Positions 56,263 through 64,000 of a stretch of DNA of 64,000 nt are shown here, piece after piece. Numbering within the stretch: the stretch's first letter is position 1; each line of letters begins with the position of its first letter. Source of the DNA: Acidobacteriota bacterium (GTDB taxonomy: Bacteria > Acidobacteriota > Terriglobia > Terriglobales > Acidobacteriaceae); NCBI GenBank assembly GCA_013289685.1, contig JABCZL010000003.1:124001-188000 (forward strand). Direction: 5' to 3'. Under the pieces are notes generated by a model. The model ran no database searches and had not been told where the DNA came from. It saw only the letters and a program-made list of their open reading frames with translations. Made by a program: the position numbers and the translations under genes.

Positions 56263-57150
56263 ATGTCGATCGCACGTAAACACGGCCAACTTGTTTTCCA
56301 GAAGATGCAGCGGGCGCTGCTGAAGCTCTCTTCTGGACAGGATGCGGAAAGCATTCACAGCTTCCGTACCACGAGCCGGCGGTTGCAAACGCTGCTCGAA
56401 CAAATCATCGCCAAACGCGACGCTAAACGCGACCGCAATCAGAAGAAACTCCTGAAAATGCTGGACCGGATTCGCAAGCGCGCGGGCAAGGTGCGGGATC
56501 TCGACGTTCAGCTTGCCGCTTTGCGCAGCTTGAAAGTGCCGCAGGAGCCGCGCCGCAAGACACAGCTGATACAGGGCCTGATCGAGCTTCGTGCGAAACA
56601 TGAGAAACGGCTGCAGAAGACGTTGAATAAACAAACGATCCGGGAGATCCAGAAGCGGCTGAAACGGGGAGCGAAGCAGGTGAAATTGGAAGCGGCCAGC
56701 GATCCTCTGAGCGTCGCGAGGACCATGCTCGCACAGGTCGTGCGCCCGGCAGGTCCGGTCACTGAAGACGTGCTGCATCAGTACCGCATCGTGGTGAAGC
56801 GCGCGCGCTATGCGGCGGAATTCGCCCCGAAGTCGGCAGAAGCGGTCCAATTCATGGGCCAGCTGAAGCAACTGCAGGATGCTTTGGGCAATTGGCATGA
56901 CTGGCTCACCTTGACGCAGACCGCAGCTAAGAGGCTGGGCGACGTCAATCAATCGTCTCTGGTGGCGGCCCTTCACAACGTGACGGGAGGGAAATTCCGT
57001 CAGGCAGTCGCTGCGCTTTCGGCCTTGTCGACGATTCAAGCCAGAACGAATCAGGCTGCGCGGAAAGGTCCGCCGGCAGTAGTGGAACAATCGCATAAAC
57101 GGAGCACGAAATCTCCTACGCTGGTGGCGCGGACTGAAACTGCCGCGTAG
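56263..57150 (+). CDS. CHAD-domain protein (polyphosphate-binding)
   Basis: A 295-residue helical protein of the CHAD family, which binds polyphosphate through conserved His and Arg/Lys residues. Two symmetric halves are visible: HSFRTTSRRLQTLLE with GKVRDLDVQLAALRSL, and LHQYRIVVKRARYAAEF with QLQDALGNWHDWLTL. The pattern of basic residues is complete. It lies beside ppx on one side and pstC on the other, and ppk1-sixA follows, so a polyphosphate role is well supported by context. No fused CYTH domain. Confidence 0.92.
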   Translation: MSIARKHGQLVFQKMQRALLKLSSGQDAESIHSFRTTSRRLQTLLEQIIAKRDAKRDRNQKKLLKMLDRIRKRAGKVRDLDVQLAALRSLKVPQEPRRKTQLIQGLIELRAKHEKRLQKTLNKQTIREIQKRLKRGAKQVKLEAASDPLSVARTMLAQVVRPAGPVTEDVLHQYRIVVKRARYAAEFAPKSAEAVQFMGQLKQLQDALGNWHDWLTLTQTAAKRLGDVNQSSLVAALHNVTGGKFRQAVAALSALSTIQARTNQAARKGPPAVVEQSHKRSTKSPTLVARTETAA

Positions 57151-57186
57151 CTTTTCCGCCATACGTCTTCCTCTCGGCACTCCGGT

Positions 57187-57261
57187 AAAAGAGCTGTCGA
57201 GCTGCGCTCGACCCTTCGGCCTTGCTCAGGGCAAGCTAGCCGGGGCGGCTGTCCCCACATG
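57187..57261. repeat. Intergenic copy of the element translated in mutS
   Basis: AAAGAGC, a perfect GTCGAGC-TGC-GCTCGAC hairpin (57196-57212), CAGGGCAAGCTAGCC and GGGCGGCTGTCCCCACATG. The plan equals 30419-30476. This copy is untranslated, between CHAD and ppx. Confidence 0.75.
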
Positions 57262-57324
57262 TGGCGGCAACCCCGAAGTGCGGTGACGATCTGGCCGTGG
57301 CCATGTACACTGTGAGGCTTCCCC

Positions 57325-58854
57325 ATGCCCACGTTTGCCGCGGTCGATATCGGCTCGAATTCGGTGCGGCTGAAAATTGCGCGCCTGCAGGCGGGACGGC
57401 TGCGCGCCCTGCACGAAGACCGCGAAGTCACGCGCCTCGGCGAAGGCGTTTTTGGTTCCGGATTCCTGACTCCCGAATCCATGGCCGAGACGGTGAAGGT
57501 TCTGCGCCGGTTTCATCGTGCGACGCAGCAGATCGTAACCGATAGTGTGCGCGTGGTTGCGACCAGCGCTCTGCGCGATGCGCGCAATTCACAGGCATTC
57601 CTGGAGTGGGTGCGCTCGGCGACGGGCTGGCGAGTCGAGATCGTCTCCGGGGTGGAAGAAGCGCGGCTTATTCATTTGGGTCTTGTCTCGAGCCCGCGGG
57701 TTGATCGTTCTCCGACACTCATGATGGACCTCGGCGGCGGCAGTTGCGAACTGACGGTGACCCAGGGCGGACACATTCGCGACGCAGTGAGCCTTCCTTT
57801 GGGCGCGGTTCGTCTGACCAATGAATTTCTGCGTCACGATCCCACGCGCAAGGGCGAACTGAAGCGGCTGCGTGGCTTTGTCACGCGCGAGGTCAATCGC
57901 ATAGCCAGCCGAATCGCGAGCGCCAAGGTGAAGAACGTGATCGCGACCTCGGGTACAGCGGCGGCCCTGGCTGCGGTCGCCAGCCACCAGCGTCGCGGGG
58001 CAGGACGGCAACGGCCGGTGGTAACACGCGCCGAAATGACGCGCATCGCCAAGCGCCTGGCACGGCTGCCGGTCGCGGAACGGCGCAAGATTGAAGGGAT
58101 CGGCCTGCGGCGGGCTGAGATTATCGTTGCCGGAGCCACGGTCTATCACGAACTGCTGGACCGCCTGCACCTCAAGAGTTTCCGTTATTCGCCGCTCGGC
58201 CTGCGCGACGGAATTCTCGCCCAGATGGCAGCGGACTACGATCACAGCACGCGGTCGGGCCGGCAAATCGAATCGGAGCGGTGGGAATCGATTCTGAAAG
58301 CGGTCGATCATTACCACGTTGACCGCAAGCACGCTCTGGACGTCCGCGACTCAGCTATCCTGCTGTTCTCGGGCCTGCGCTCGCTGCACCGGCTGCCTCC
58401 GGAATACAGTGAGTGGCTCGCGGCGGCGGCCATGCTCTACGAAGTGGGCGACTACGTGAACCGGAACGGGCACCACCGTCATACTCACTACATCATTTCG
58501 AACTCTGAAATTCTGGGTTACACGCCGCAGCAACGGCGCCTGATCGCGGCCATTGCGCGCTATCTCGGAAAATCGCGCCCCACCATGGAGGATGGTCCAA
58601 TGAAGGGGGTGGAGCCCGGCGATCGCGACAATGTGCAGAAGGCGATTCTGCTGCTGCGTCTGGCGCGCGCCCTGAACCTGGGCCGCAGCCGGGCCGTGGA
58701 AAAAGTACGCATCGGCCTGCGTTCTGCGGACGTGAAGTTGACGCTGATCCCGCGGCGGCGTATGGGAGTGGACCTGGAGCTTTGGGCGATCGAAAAAGAG
58801 CGCGATTATTTCCGCGAGGTGTTCGGACGCGAACTCTCCACCGCCGTGTCGTAG
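57325..58854 (+). CDS. ppx: Exopolyphosphatase / guanosine pentaphosphate phosphatase (Ppx/GppA)
   Basis: Hydrolyses polyphosphate ends, or (p)ppGpp precursors. The actin-like ATPase fold shows VDIGSNSVRLKIA, ATSALRDARN, EIVSGVEEARLIHLG, MDLGGGSCELTV and VIATSGTAAAL. The C-terminal helical HD-like domain has HRHTHYIISNSEI (about 390-400). 509 residues is typical of long Ppx. Its 3' end overlaps sixA on the other strand by 49 bases. It is probably cotranscribed with CHAD. Confidence 0.94.
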   Translation: MPTFAAVDIGSNSVRLKIARLQAGRLRALHEDREVTRLGEGVFGSGFLTPESMAETVKVLRRFHRATQQIVTDSVRVVATSALRDARNSQAFLEWVRSATGWRVEIVSGVEEARLIHLGLVSSPRVDRSPTLMMDLGGGSCELTVTQGGHIRDAVSLPLGAVRLTNEFLRHDPTRKGELKRLRGFVTREVNRIASRIASAKVKNVIATSGTAAALAAVASHQRRGAGRQRPVVTRAEMTRIAKRLARLPVAERRKIEGIGLRRAEIIVAGATVYHELLDRLHLKSFRYSPLGLRDGILAQMAADYDHSTRSGRQIESERWESILKAVDHYHVDRKHALDVRDSAILLFSGLRSLHRLPPEYSEWLAAAAMLYEVGDYVNRNGHHRHTHYIISNSEILGYTPQQRRLIAAIARYLGKSRPTMEDGPMKGVEPGDRDNVQKAILLLRLARALNLGRSRAVEKVRIGLRSADVKLTLIPRRRMGVDLELWAIEKERDYFREVFGRELSTAVS

Positions 58855-59336
58855 AGAGTGCGCAAGACCTTGGGCGTGACGCACCACTGCAGGGTGCCGG
58901 AAGTGCGGCGCATCTCCACTTTGGCCACCGCCCCCTTCTTTAATTCGAGCGAGGCTTCGCAGCCGGAGTCGCTAATGATGGCTCCCAGGAACTGGCTCAG
59001 GTTCGGATTGTGCCCCACGACCATGATGGCTTCCTGGGTGACGTATTTTTCCAGGAGTTTGCGAAAGTCGGCGAGTCCAGCCTCCGGGCGCAACCCGGTA
59101 TCGATCTGTAACCTTCCTTCGTAACCCAGTTCGTTGCCGATCAGCGATGCGGTCTGGGTGCAGCGCTTCAGGGGGCTGGAAACGATCGCTTCCACCTGAA
59201 CGTCCAGCGCAGCCAGGGCGCGCCCGATATAGCCGCATTGCTCAATGCCCTCTTTATCGAGCGCACGTTTCTCGTCCTTCTTGGGATTGGCGAAGTGTTC
59301 GCCGGCGCTGGCGTGGCGTAGAAAGTAGAGGATCAT
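58806..59336 (-). CDS. sixA: Phosphohistidine phosphatase SixA-like
   Basis: A histidine-phosphatase superfamily protein; SixA removes phosphate from His in phosphorelay proteins. Arg7-His8 in YFLRHASAGEHF form the catalytic site, and the second His is in MVVGHNPNLSQ. It begins six bases after ppk1 ends, so the two form an operon. The C-terminal 16 residues are encoded opposite the ppx end. The role with polyphosphate is inferred. Confidence 0.9.
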   Translation of the reverse strand: MILYFLRHASAGEHFANPKKDEKRALDKEGIEQCGYIGRALAALDVQVEAIVSSPLKRCTQTASLIGNELGYEGRLQIDTGLRPEAGLADFRKLLEKYVTQEAIMVVGHNPNLSQFLGAIISDSGCEASLELKKGAVAKVEMRRTSGTLQWCVTPKVLRTLYDTAVESSRPNTSRK

Positions 59337-59342
59337 CGTGCT

Positions 59343-61502
59343 TTATCGTTCCTTTCCCACCACCACTCTACGCTTTCTCACGGAAGCGGGTGCGGGGAGC
59401 ACGGCTGGCGCCTTGCCCTCGGCCACACTGATCAGGAAATCTTGCGCGCTGAAGGCCGCTGGGCCGCTGGGCGGACGCCGGTTCCGCGTGCCATGCAAGG
59501 GTTGCCACGCCCGGATGTAAGTGGTGTCCTTCAGAAGGATTCGCGCCTTTCGGTTGTCGGCCAGGTAGGCGTTCAGAATTTCATGGCGCACGCGCTCGCG
59601 CAGCATCGGGTCGCGCAGGGGCACCAGAACTTCGACGCGCTCGTAGAGATTGCGCGGCATCCAATCCGCGCTGCCCATGTAGATTTCCTCTTCGCCGCCG
59701 TTGGCGAAGTAAACAATCCGGCTGTGCTCCAGGAAGCGTCCCACAATGCTGCGAACGCGAATGTTGTCGCTCACCCCGCGGACTCCGGGACGAAGCGCGC
59801 AAATACCGCGGACAATCAAGTCAATTTGCACTCCGGCCTGAGAAGCGCGGTACAGCGCCTGCACGACCGTCTTGTCGAGCAGGGCATTCATTTTGCCGAT
59901 GATCTGAGCTTCCCTTCCCTGGCGCGCATGCTCCGCCTCACGATCGATCAGCGCGATGACTTTGTCCGCCAAGTCCAGCGGCGCGACCAGGAGCGGGTCG
60001 TAGCTGGGGTTCTCGGCGTATGCGGTGAGGAAGCTAAAGACATCGTGCACGGCGCGCGTGATCTCGGGATTCGCCGTGAACAGGCTCAGGTCTGTGTAAA
60101 TGCGAGCCGTGGTGGCGTTGTAGTTTCCAGTGCCGATGTGGGCATAGCTGCGGGTTGCGCCATCGGGATCGCGGCGCACCAGCAGCGACAGCTTGCAGTG
60201 CGTCTTCAAGCCCACCAGGCCGTGGAAGACCTGGACTCCCGCATCTTCCAGATCGCGCGCCCACCGGATGTTCGAGGCCTCATCGAAACGGGCCTTCAAC
60301 TCCACCACCGCGGTCACTTCCTTGCGCGAAGCGGCGTCTATCAGCGAAGGGACGATGGCGGAATGTTCACTCGTGCGGTAGAGAGTCTGCTTGATGGAGA
60401 GAACACTGTCATCCTCGGCGGCCGATTCAATGAACGAAACCACCGCGTCGTAGGAATCGAAGGGGTGATGCAGCAGGATGTCGTGGCCGCGCAACTCCTC
60501 GAACAGATCCTTGGACTTCGCGGTCAGGCGCAACTCGCGCGGCGAAAACGAGCGGTACTTCAGGTCAGGACGCTTCACCTGCTCGTAGACGTTGAACAAG
60601 CGCGAGAGGTTGACGGGCCCGTTCACGGGAAAAACCTGCCAGGGATCGAGTTCGAACACGGTGCGCAAGCGATCGATAATCTCCGGATCGGCGTCGGCTT
60701 CAATTTCCATGCGCACGGCGTCACCCTTGCGGCGGTTGTGCAGTTCGGCGCGCACCGACTCCAGCAGGCTGCGGGCTTCTTCCTCAGCGAGATAGAGGTT
60801 GCTGTTGCGAGTCACGCGGAAGGGCGCGGAAGAAACGACGTCATAGCCGTGATACATGCGTACGGCGTGATGGGCGACGAGATCGGCCAGGAAAATAAAG
60901 TCGTCGGTGCCTTCCGAAGGCAGGCGCACCAACCGGGGCAGAGCCCGCGGGACCGAGACGACGCCCGTATAAGTCAGTGCCGAGCGACGGCGACGGCGCA
61001 ACAGAAAACCCAGGCACAACGCTTTGTTGATGACGCGGGGAAACGGGTGCGCCGGGTCCACGGTGACCGGCGTCAATAGAGGGTCCAGTTCCTTCTCGCA
61101 ATATTCGTCCACAAAACGCAACTGCTCGGAATCCAACTCGTGCAGTCCCAGCACGCGAATTCCGTTCTCGGAGAGCGCGGGACGCAGGCGGGCGTTCCAG
61201 CAGTCGTACTGTTCGTCGACGAATTCGTGGGTCAGCTTGTTCAGCACATCCCGCTTTTCGGTGAGGGTCAGGCCGTCGGGACCAGCCTCGTTGTAGCCGT
61301 CTTCGATCTGCTGCATCATGGCGGCCACGCGTACTTCGAAGAACTCGTCCAGATTGCTGGCCGAGATGGAGAGAAACTTCAGCCGCTCCAGGAGGGGGTT
61401 GCCGACGTCCTCCGCTTCTTCGAGCACACGGCGGTTGAACGCGAGCCAGGACGTGTCGCGATTCAGGAAGTACTGAGGATTGTCGAGAGAAATGCGAGCC
61501 AT
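59343..61502 (-). CDS. ppk1: Polyphosphate kinase 1
   Basis: Makes polyphosphate from ATP by a phosphohistidine intermediate. His455 in YAHIGTGNYNATTARIYTD is the active His, and KTHCKLSLLVRRD is the other conserved His. The four domains are all present: N (FLNRDTSWLAFNRRVL), head, C1 and C2 (RGICALRPGVRGVSDNIR). 719 residues is normal. The C-terminal tail is basic. It is followed at once by sixA. Confidence 0.97.
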   Translation of the reverse strand: MARISLDNPQYFLNRDTSWLAFNRRVLEEAEDVGNPLLERLKFLSISASNLDEFFEVRVAAMMQQIEDGYNEAGPDGLTLTEKRDVLNKLTHEFVDEQYDCWNARLRPALSENGIRVLGLHELDSEQLRFVDEYCEKELDPLLTPVTVDPAHPFPRVINKALCLGFLLRRRRRSALTYTGVVSVPRALPRLVRLPSEGTDDFIFLADLVAHHAVRMYHGYDVVSSAPFRVTRNSNLYLAEEEARSLLESVRAELHNRRKGDAVRMEIEADADPEIIDRLRTVFELDPWQVFPVNGPVNLSRLFNVYEQVKRPDLKYRSFSPRELRLTAKSKDLFEELRGHDILLHHPFDSYDAVVSFIESAAEDDSVLSIKQTLYRTSEHSAIVPSLIDAASRKEVTAVVELKARFDEASNIRWARDLEDAGVQVFHGLVGLKTHCKLSLLVRRDPDGATRSYAHIGTGNYNATTARIYTDLSLFTANPEITRAVHDVFSFLTAYAENPSYDPLLVAPLDLADKVIALIDREAEHARQGREAQIIGKMNALLDKTVVQALYRASQAGVQIDLIVRGICALRPGVRGVSDNIRVRSIVGRFLEHSRIVYFANGGEEEIYMGSADWMPRNLYERVEVLVPLRDPMLRERVRHEILNAYLADNRKARILLKDTTYIRAWQPLHGTRNRRPPSGPAAFSAQDFLISVAEGKAPAVLPAPASVRKRRVVVGKER

Positions 61503-61669
61503 AGCAGACGCGCTGACTGCTCTATACCGATGATTTGTTGTTGCCGATCGAAATATGCCTGGTAAACCCCCGACGAAGCATGGGGGGATTTAAGTATAAA
61601 GCATCCGATGCGGAGACGCAGGACGCCGACTCACGCAAACACCGTCGCTGTGACGGCTGGCGGGAAATC

Positions 61670-61711
61670 AAAAAACCGGCACCCAGAAAGCGTTTGTGCT
61701 TTCCAGGTGCC
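61670..61711 (-). terminator. Rho-independent terminator after the porin gene
   Basis: Read on the minus strand: a 14-base stem with two weak pairs (GGCACCTGGAAAGC...GCTTTCTGGGTGCC), a 6-base loop and then GG and TTTTTT. It lies about 43 bases after the porin stop, and is the clearest terminator in the window. Confidence 0.85.
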
Positions 61712-61753
61712 GTTGTGTGCTTCTTGCGGTTCGGCTTGCCGGTACTGCAGCTT

Positions 61754-63655
61754 TTACGGCAGGTAGTAACGGAACGACGTGAAGAACAAGTTGTCAATCC
61801 CGTGGGGCTCGTTGGGATACGACGAACCGGACCAGGCGTTGCGGGTCACGTAGGAGTACTGCGGGCCAAATTGGATGCGTCCCTTGTTGGTCTTGTTCTC
61901 CTGCAAACCGTCCTTGTTGACCTTCGCCCTCGATCCGTCGTACAGCTTCCACCAGAAGCCCGCGGTGCCTTCCACCAGCACGCGCGTGTCGGCGGTGCAA
62001 CCGCCGAGGCCGCCGGGAAGGAATCCGCCCGGCCCAGGCCCAGTCTCGGTGGAGCAGCCCAAATTGTTGAAGAAGGGTGAGCCGTAACCGACGTACTTGC
62101 CGGTGATCGGATCGTAGCCGGCCGTTCGGCTGTTGTACTCCGCGCCCGCGTTCAGGTAGAAGTCGAGCTTCGGCCCGTGCCATTCGAGGGTAGCCAATCC
62201 CTGATAGTTCTTAATCAGGGCCAGAGTTCCGTTCGCGCGTACCGAGGCATCCGCCAGTCCGCTGGCGCCATAGCGGCCGATTCCGCTGCCGCCTAGGGCG
62301 TGCAGTCCGAAGTCGATGTGCTTGTTGGCGAAGGACCAGCGGGCGTTGGCGCCGATGCCGCCGCCGTTCTTGGAGCTGTTAAACGCGTCGGAAGCATTGG
62401 GGACACCAGGAGTCGTTCCGGTGCCGCAGGGAGTGGTCGCGGAGGAGGAAACATCTTCGCAGGGGAAGACGCGGTCGCGGAAGCGGGTGAACACGCCGAA
62501 GATTTCGTAGTGTCCGAAACCGGGCTCGAACACCAGCTTGGCGATGATGTCAGGCGATGGGTTGAAAGAGTAGTTCGCTGCGTTGGTACAGGTGGTGACG
62601 CCAGTGGCGCTGGTGGTGCAGGTGGTGACCGCGCCGTTGTAAACGCCGCCGCCCGCGCCGGCCGAGCCGACCAGAAAGTTGTTCACGTTGTTGTGGGTGC
62701 TGAGCGTCTCTTGCGACTCTTCCACTGAAACCGCGGCCCAGACCTTGTTGTTGAAGTTCTTGGACAGACGCACCCCGTACTGGCGCGCCCAGCTGAAGCC
62801 CGCGGTATACGCCGCGTCGATGGTCATCGGCAATGCTTCCGTGCGGTTGTCGACGCCGTGCTTTGTTTCGGTAACCAGACTCCACATCTGGCCGCCGGTG
62901 AAGGTCAAGCCGTTGTCGAACGCGGCTTGGCCCCAGGCCTGCCGCTGCCGGAGCGAATAGCTGTTGCTCTGGTTATTGTTGGAGGTCACACCGGCCGAGA
63001 GGAAGTCGGCTTCCACGTAGCCTGAAAGCTTCACGCTTGCCAGCCGCCCCTCCGCTAGCAGGGAAACTCGAGACTGGCGTCCGGAACCGAAGAACTCCGA
63101 CATCTTGCTGGCCGAAGCGCCGGACATGGTTATCGAGTTAAAGGGCGTGTTGACATCAGAAGCCAGGGCGCGCGAACGCCACACTGTTTCAGCCGCCAGG
63201 AAGCCGCCTGGACTAACAGTGATGCCCTTGAAGTGAATCGCGGTCGGAGATTCTGATGCGATCTTCTGGGTCTCCTGAACCGTCACCACGGTGTTGGCCA
63301 GGTTGGCCTTGAGGTCGGTGACATCGGTCTTCAATTCGCCGACCGTCTGCTGCTGCTGGCTAGCCTGGGCCTGGGCTGCGTCCGCTTTGGTGGACGCATC
63401 GGTGGCGGCGGTCTGGGCTTGTTGTACAACTTGATCTTTGCGGTGCAGCTCGTCGCGCAGTTCCTGAATCTGCTGTTGCTGCTGGGCCAGGGCCGCTTGT
63501 TGGGCCGCGATCGCGTCTTTCAGCGACTGTACGTCAGCCGCGGTCAAGGTCGCGGCTGCGGGCTTCGCTTTCTTAGGTTTGGGCGCGGTACTGGTTTGCG
63601 CGACCAGTCCTGTCGCCAGAAAAAGAATGGCACACACTTTCCACGCAGACTTCAT
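61754..63655 (-). CDS. Outer-membrane porin with coiled-coil N-terminus
   Basis: A 633-residue outer-membrane barrel protein. A signal peptide (CAILFLATGLVAQ) is followed by a coiled coil (about 38-115, rich in Gln, Ala and Lys; QQQQQIQELRDELHRKDQVV), which may reach the peptidoglycan, then a series of amphipathic strands ending in FFTSFRYYLP. Its C-terminal aromatic residue is masked by the extra Leu-Pro. Phosphate-selective porins (OprO/OprP) are built similarly, and the gene follows pstS, so phosphate uptake is likely. AAGGAGAG precedes the ATG. Confidence 0.85.
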   Translation of the reverse strand: MKSAWKVCAILFLATGLVAQTSTAPKPKKAKPAAATLTAADVQSLKDAIAAQQAALAQQQQQIQELRDELHRKDQVVQQAQTAATDASTKADAAQAQASQQQQTVGELKTDVTDLKANLANTVVTVQETQKIASESPTAIHFKGITVSPGGFLAAETVWRSRALASDVNTPFNSITMSGASASKMSEFFGSGRQSRVSLLAEGRLASVKLSGYVEADFLSAGVTSNNNQSNSYSLRQRQAWGQAAFDNGLTFTGGQMWSLVTETKHGVDNRTEALPMTIDAAYTAGFSWARQYGVRLSKNFNNKVWAAVSVEESQETLSTHNNVNNFLVGSAGAGGGVYNGAVTTCTTSATGVTTCTNAANYSFNPSPDIIAKLVFEPGFGHYEIFGVFTRFRDRVFPCEDVSSSATTPCGTGTTPGVPNASDAFNSSKNGGGIGANARWSFANKHIDFGLHALGGSGIGRYGASGLADASVRANGTLALIKNYQGLATLEWHGPKLDFYLNAGAEYNSRTAGYDPITGKYVGYGSPFFNNLGCSTETGPGPGGFLPGGLGGCTADTRVLVEGTAGFWWKLYDGSRAKVNKDGLQENKTNKGRIQFGPQYSYVTRNAWSGSSYPNEPHGIDNLFFTSFRYYLP

Positions 63656-63710
63656 GGTTCTCTCCTTTTTGGTGCTGCGATGAATGAAAATATCCGTGCT
63701 CGCGAGGATT

Positions 63711-64000
63711 TTACTTGACCTGCTTGATCGCTTCCTTCACTTTTGCCGCCACGTTATCCGGCAACGGCGCGTAGCTGAGCGCAGACGTCAGCTTCTGGCC
63801 ATCCGTCACCATCCAGTTGAGAAAGTCGGCCAGAATCTTGCCTTTTGCCGGGTCCTTCGACTGGGCCGGAATCAGCAGCCAGGTGAAGCTGGAAATCGGG
63901 TACGCATCCTTGCCGGGCGCGTTGGTGATGGATACGCGGAAATCGGGCGGCATCTTGGGCGCCGAAGCGGCTGCAGCGGTTACGCCGTCGAGGGAGGCTT
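63711..64000 (-). CDS. pstS: Phosphate-binding protein PstS, C-terminal part only
   Basis: The frame runs off the right edge. The visible 96 residues (ASLDGVTAAAASAPKMPPDF, then YPISSFTWLLIP and LADFLNWMVTDGQKL) are the C-terminal lobe of PstS, the periplasmic phosphate receptor. Its partner genes pstCAB-phoU lie about 7.6 kb to the left, with porin, ppk1-sixA, ppx and CHAD between. It is 55 bases upstream of the porin and probably in one unit with it. Confidence 0.9.
   Translation of the reverse strand, partial: ASLDGVTAAAASAPKMPPDFRVSITNAPGKDAYPISSFTWLLIPAQSKDPAKGKILADFLNWMVTDGQKLTSALSYAPLPDNVAAKVKEAIKQVK

Noticed and set aside
59442-61079. A 545-codon plus-strand open frame
   Set aside because: It is the antisense shadow of ppk1, whose catalytic His and all domains are identified.

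Overview
The window looks like a piece of an acidobacterial chromosome (Acidobacteriota, Terriglobia / Koribacter-like). This is inferred from the high GC content, the order of the haem genes, a pro-kumamolisin (sedolisin) protease, several secreted glycoside hydrolases, small secreted proteins of unknown function, and very many short palindromic repeats between genes. There is no rRNA or tRNA gene to confirm it. Genes are dense and housekeeping-like. I see no prophage, insertion sequence, CRISPR array or replication origin.

Layout. 1-6.4 kb: the end of an SDR oxidoreductase, small secreted or NTF2-like proteins, an M50 membrane protease, a DedA protein, endonuclease III and a secreted GH35 beta-galactosidase. 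6.5-8.5 kb: a secreted S9 peptidase. 8.8-14.4 kb: a leftward haem operon, ccsA-hemA-[DUF433/DUF5615 toxin-antitoxin-like pair]-hemC-paiB-hemD, in which the toxin-like gene and hemC overlap by a GTGA. 14.5-17.8 kb: unknown secreted or anchored proteins and a GH5-like hydrolase. 18-22.7 kb: a membrane histidine kinase, a DinB protein and a PAS-GGDEF-EAL protein with altered metal ligands. 22.8-26.3 kb: a sedolisin and a class-A beta-lactamase-like hydrolase. 26.8-28.5 kb: one intact and one broken methyltransferase and a VOC protein. 28.7-36.6 kb: a GalT homologue facing mutS, then nagZ-anmK-solute-binding lipoprotein, an overlapping peptidoglycan-recycling operon. 36.6-49.4 kb: a GNAT, an M48 protease, ymdB, an orphan secretin, a nitroreductase-marR operon behind two palindromic operators, a DsbA-like protein, NAD synthetase and a GH3 beta-glucosidase.

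49.5-64 kb is a phosphate and polyphosphate island. It holds a beta-propeller/phosphoesterase fusion, phoU-pstB-pstA-pstC, a divergent CHAD-ppx pair, ppk1-sixA, a porin, and the end of pstS. Together these genes could import phosphate, release it from organic esters, store it as polyphosphate and mobilise it again. The CHAD protein is a likely polyphosphate-binding partner.

The least explained structure is the set of dispersed palindromic elements. At least six families occur, several with copies both between genes and inside or at the edges of coding regions. One is translated in frame in MutS and another in AnmK. A third encodes the long leader of a lipoprotein. Others supply the stop codons of the SDR gene, mutS, hemD and the DedA gene. 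This resembles the protein-coding palindromic elements known from Rickettsia and is the observation most worth following up.
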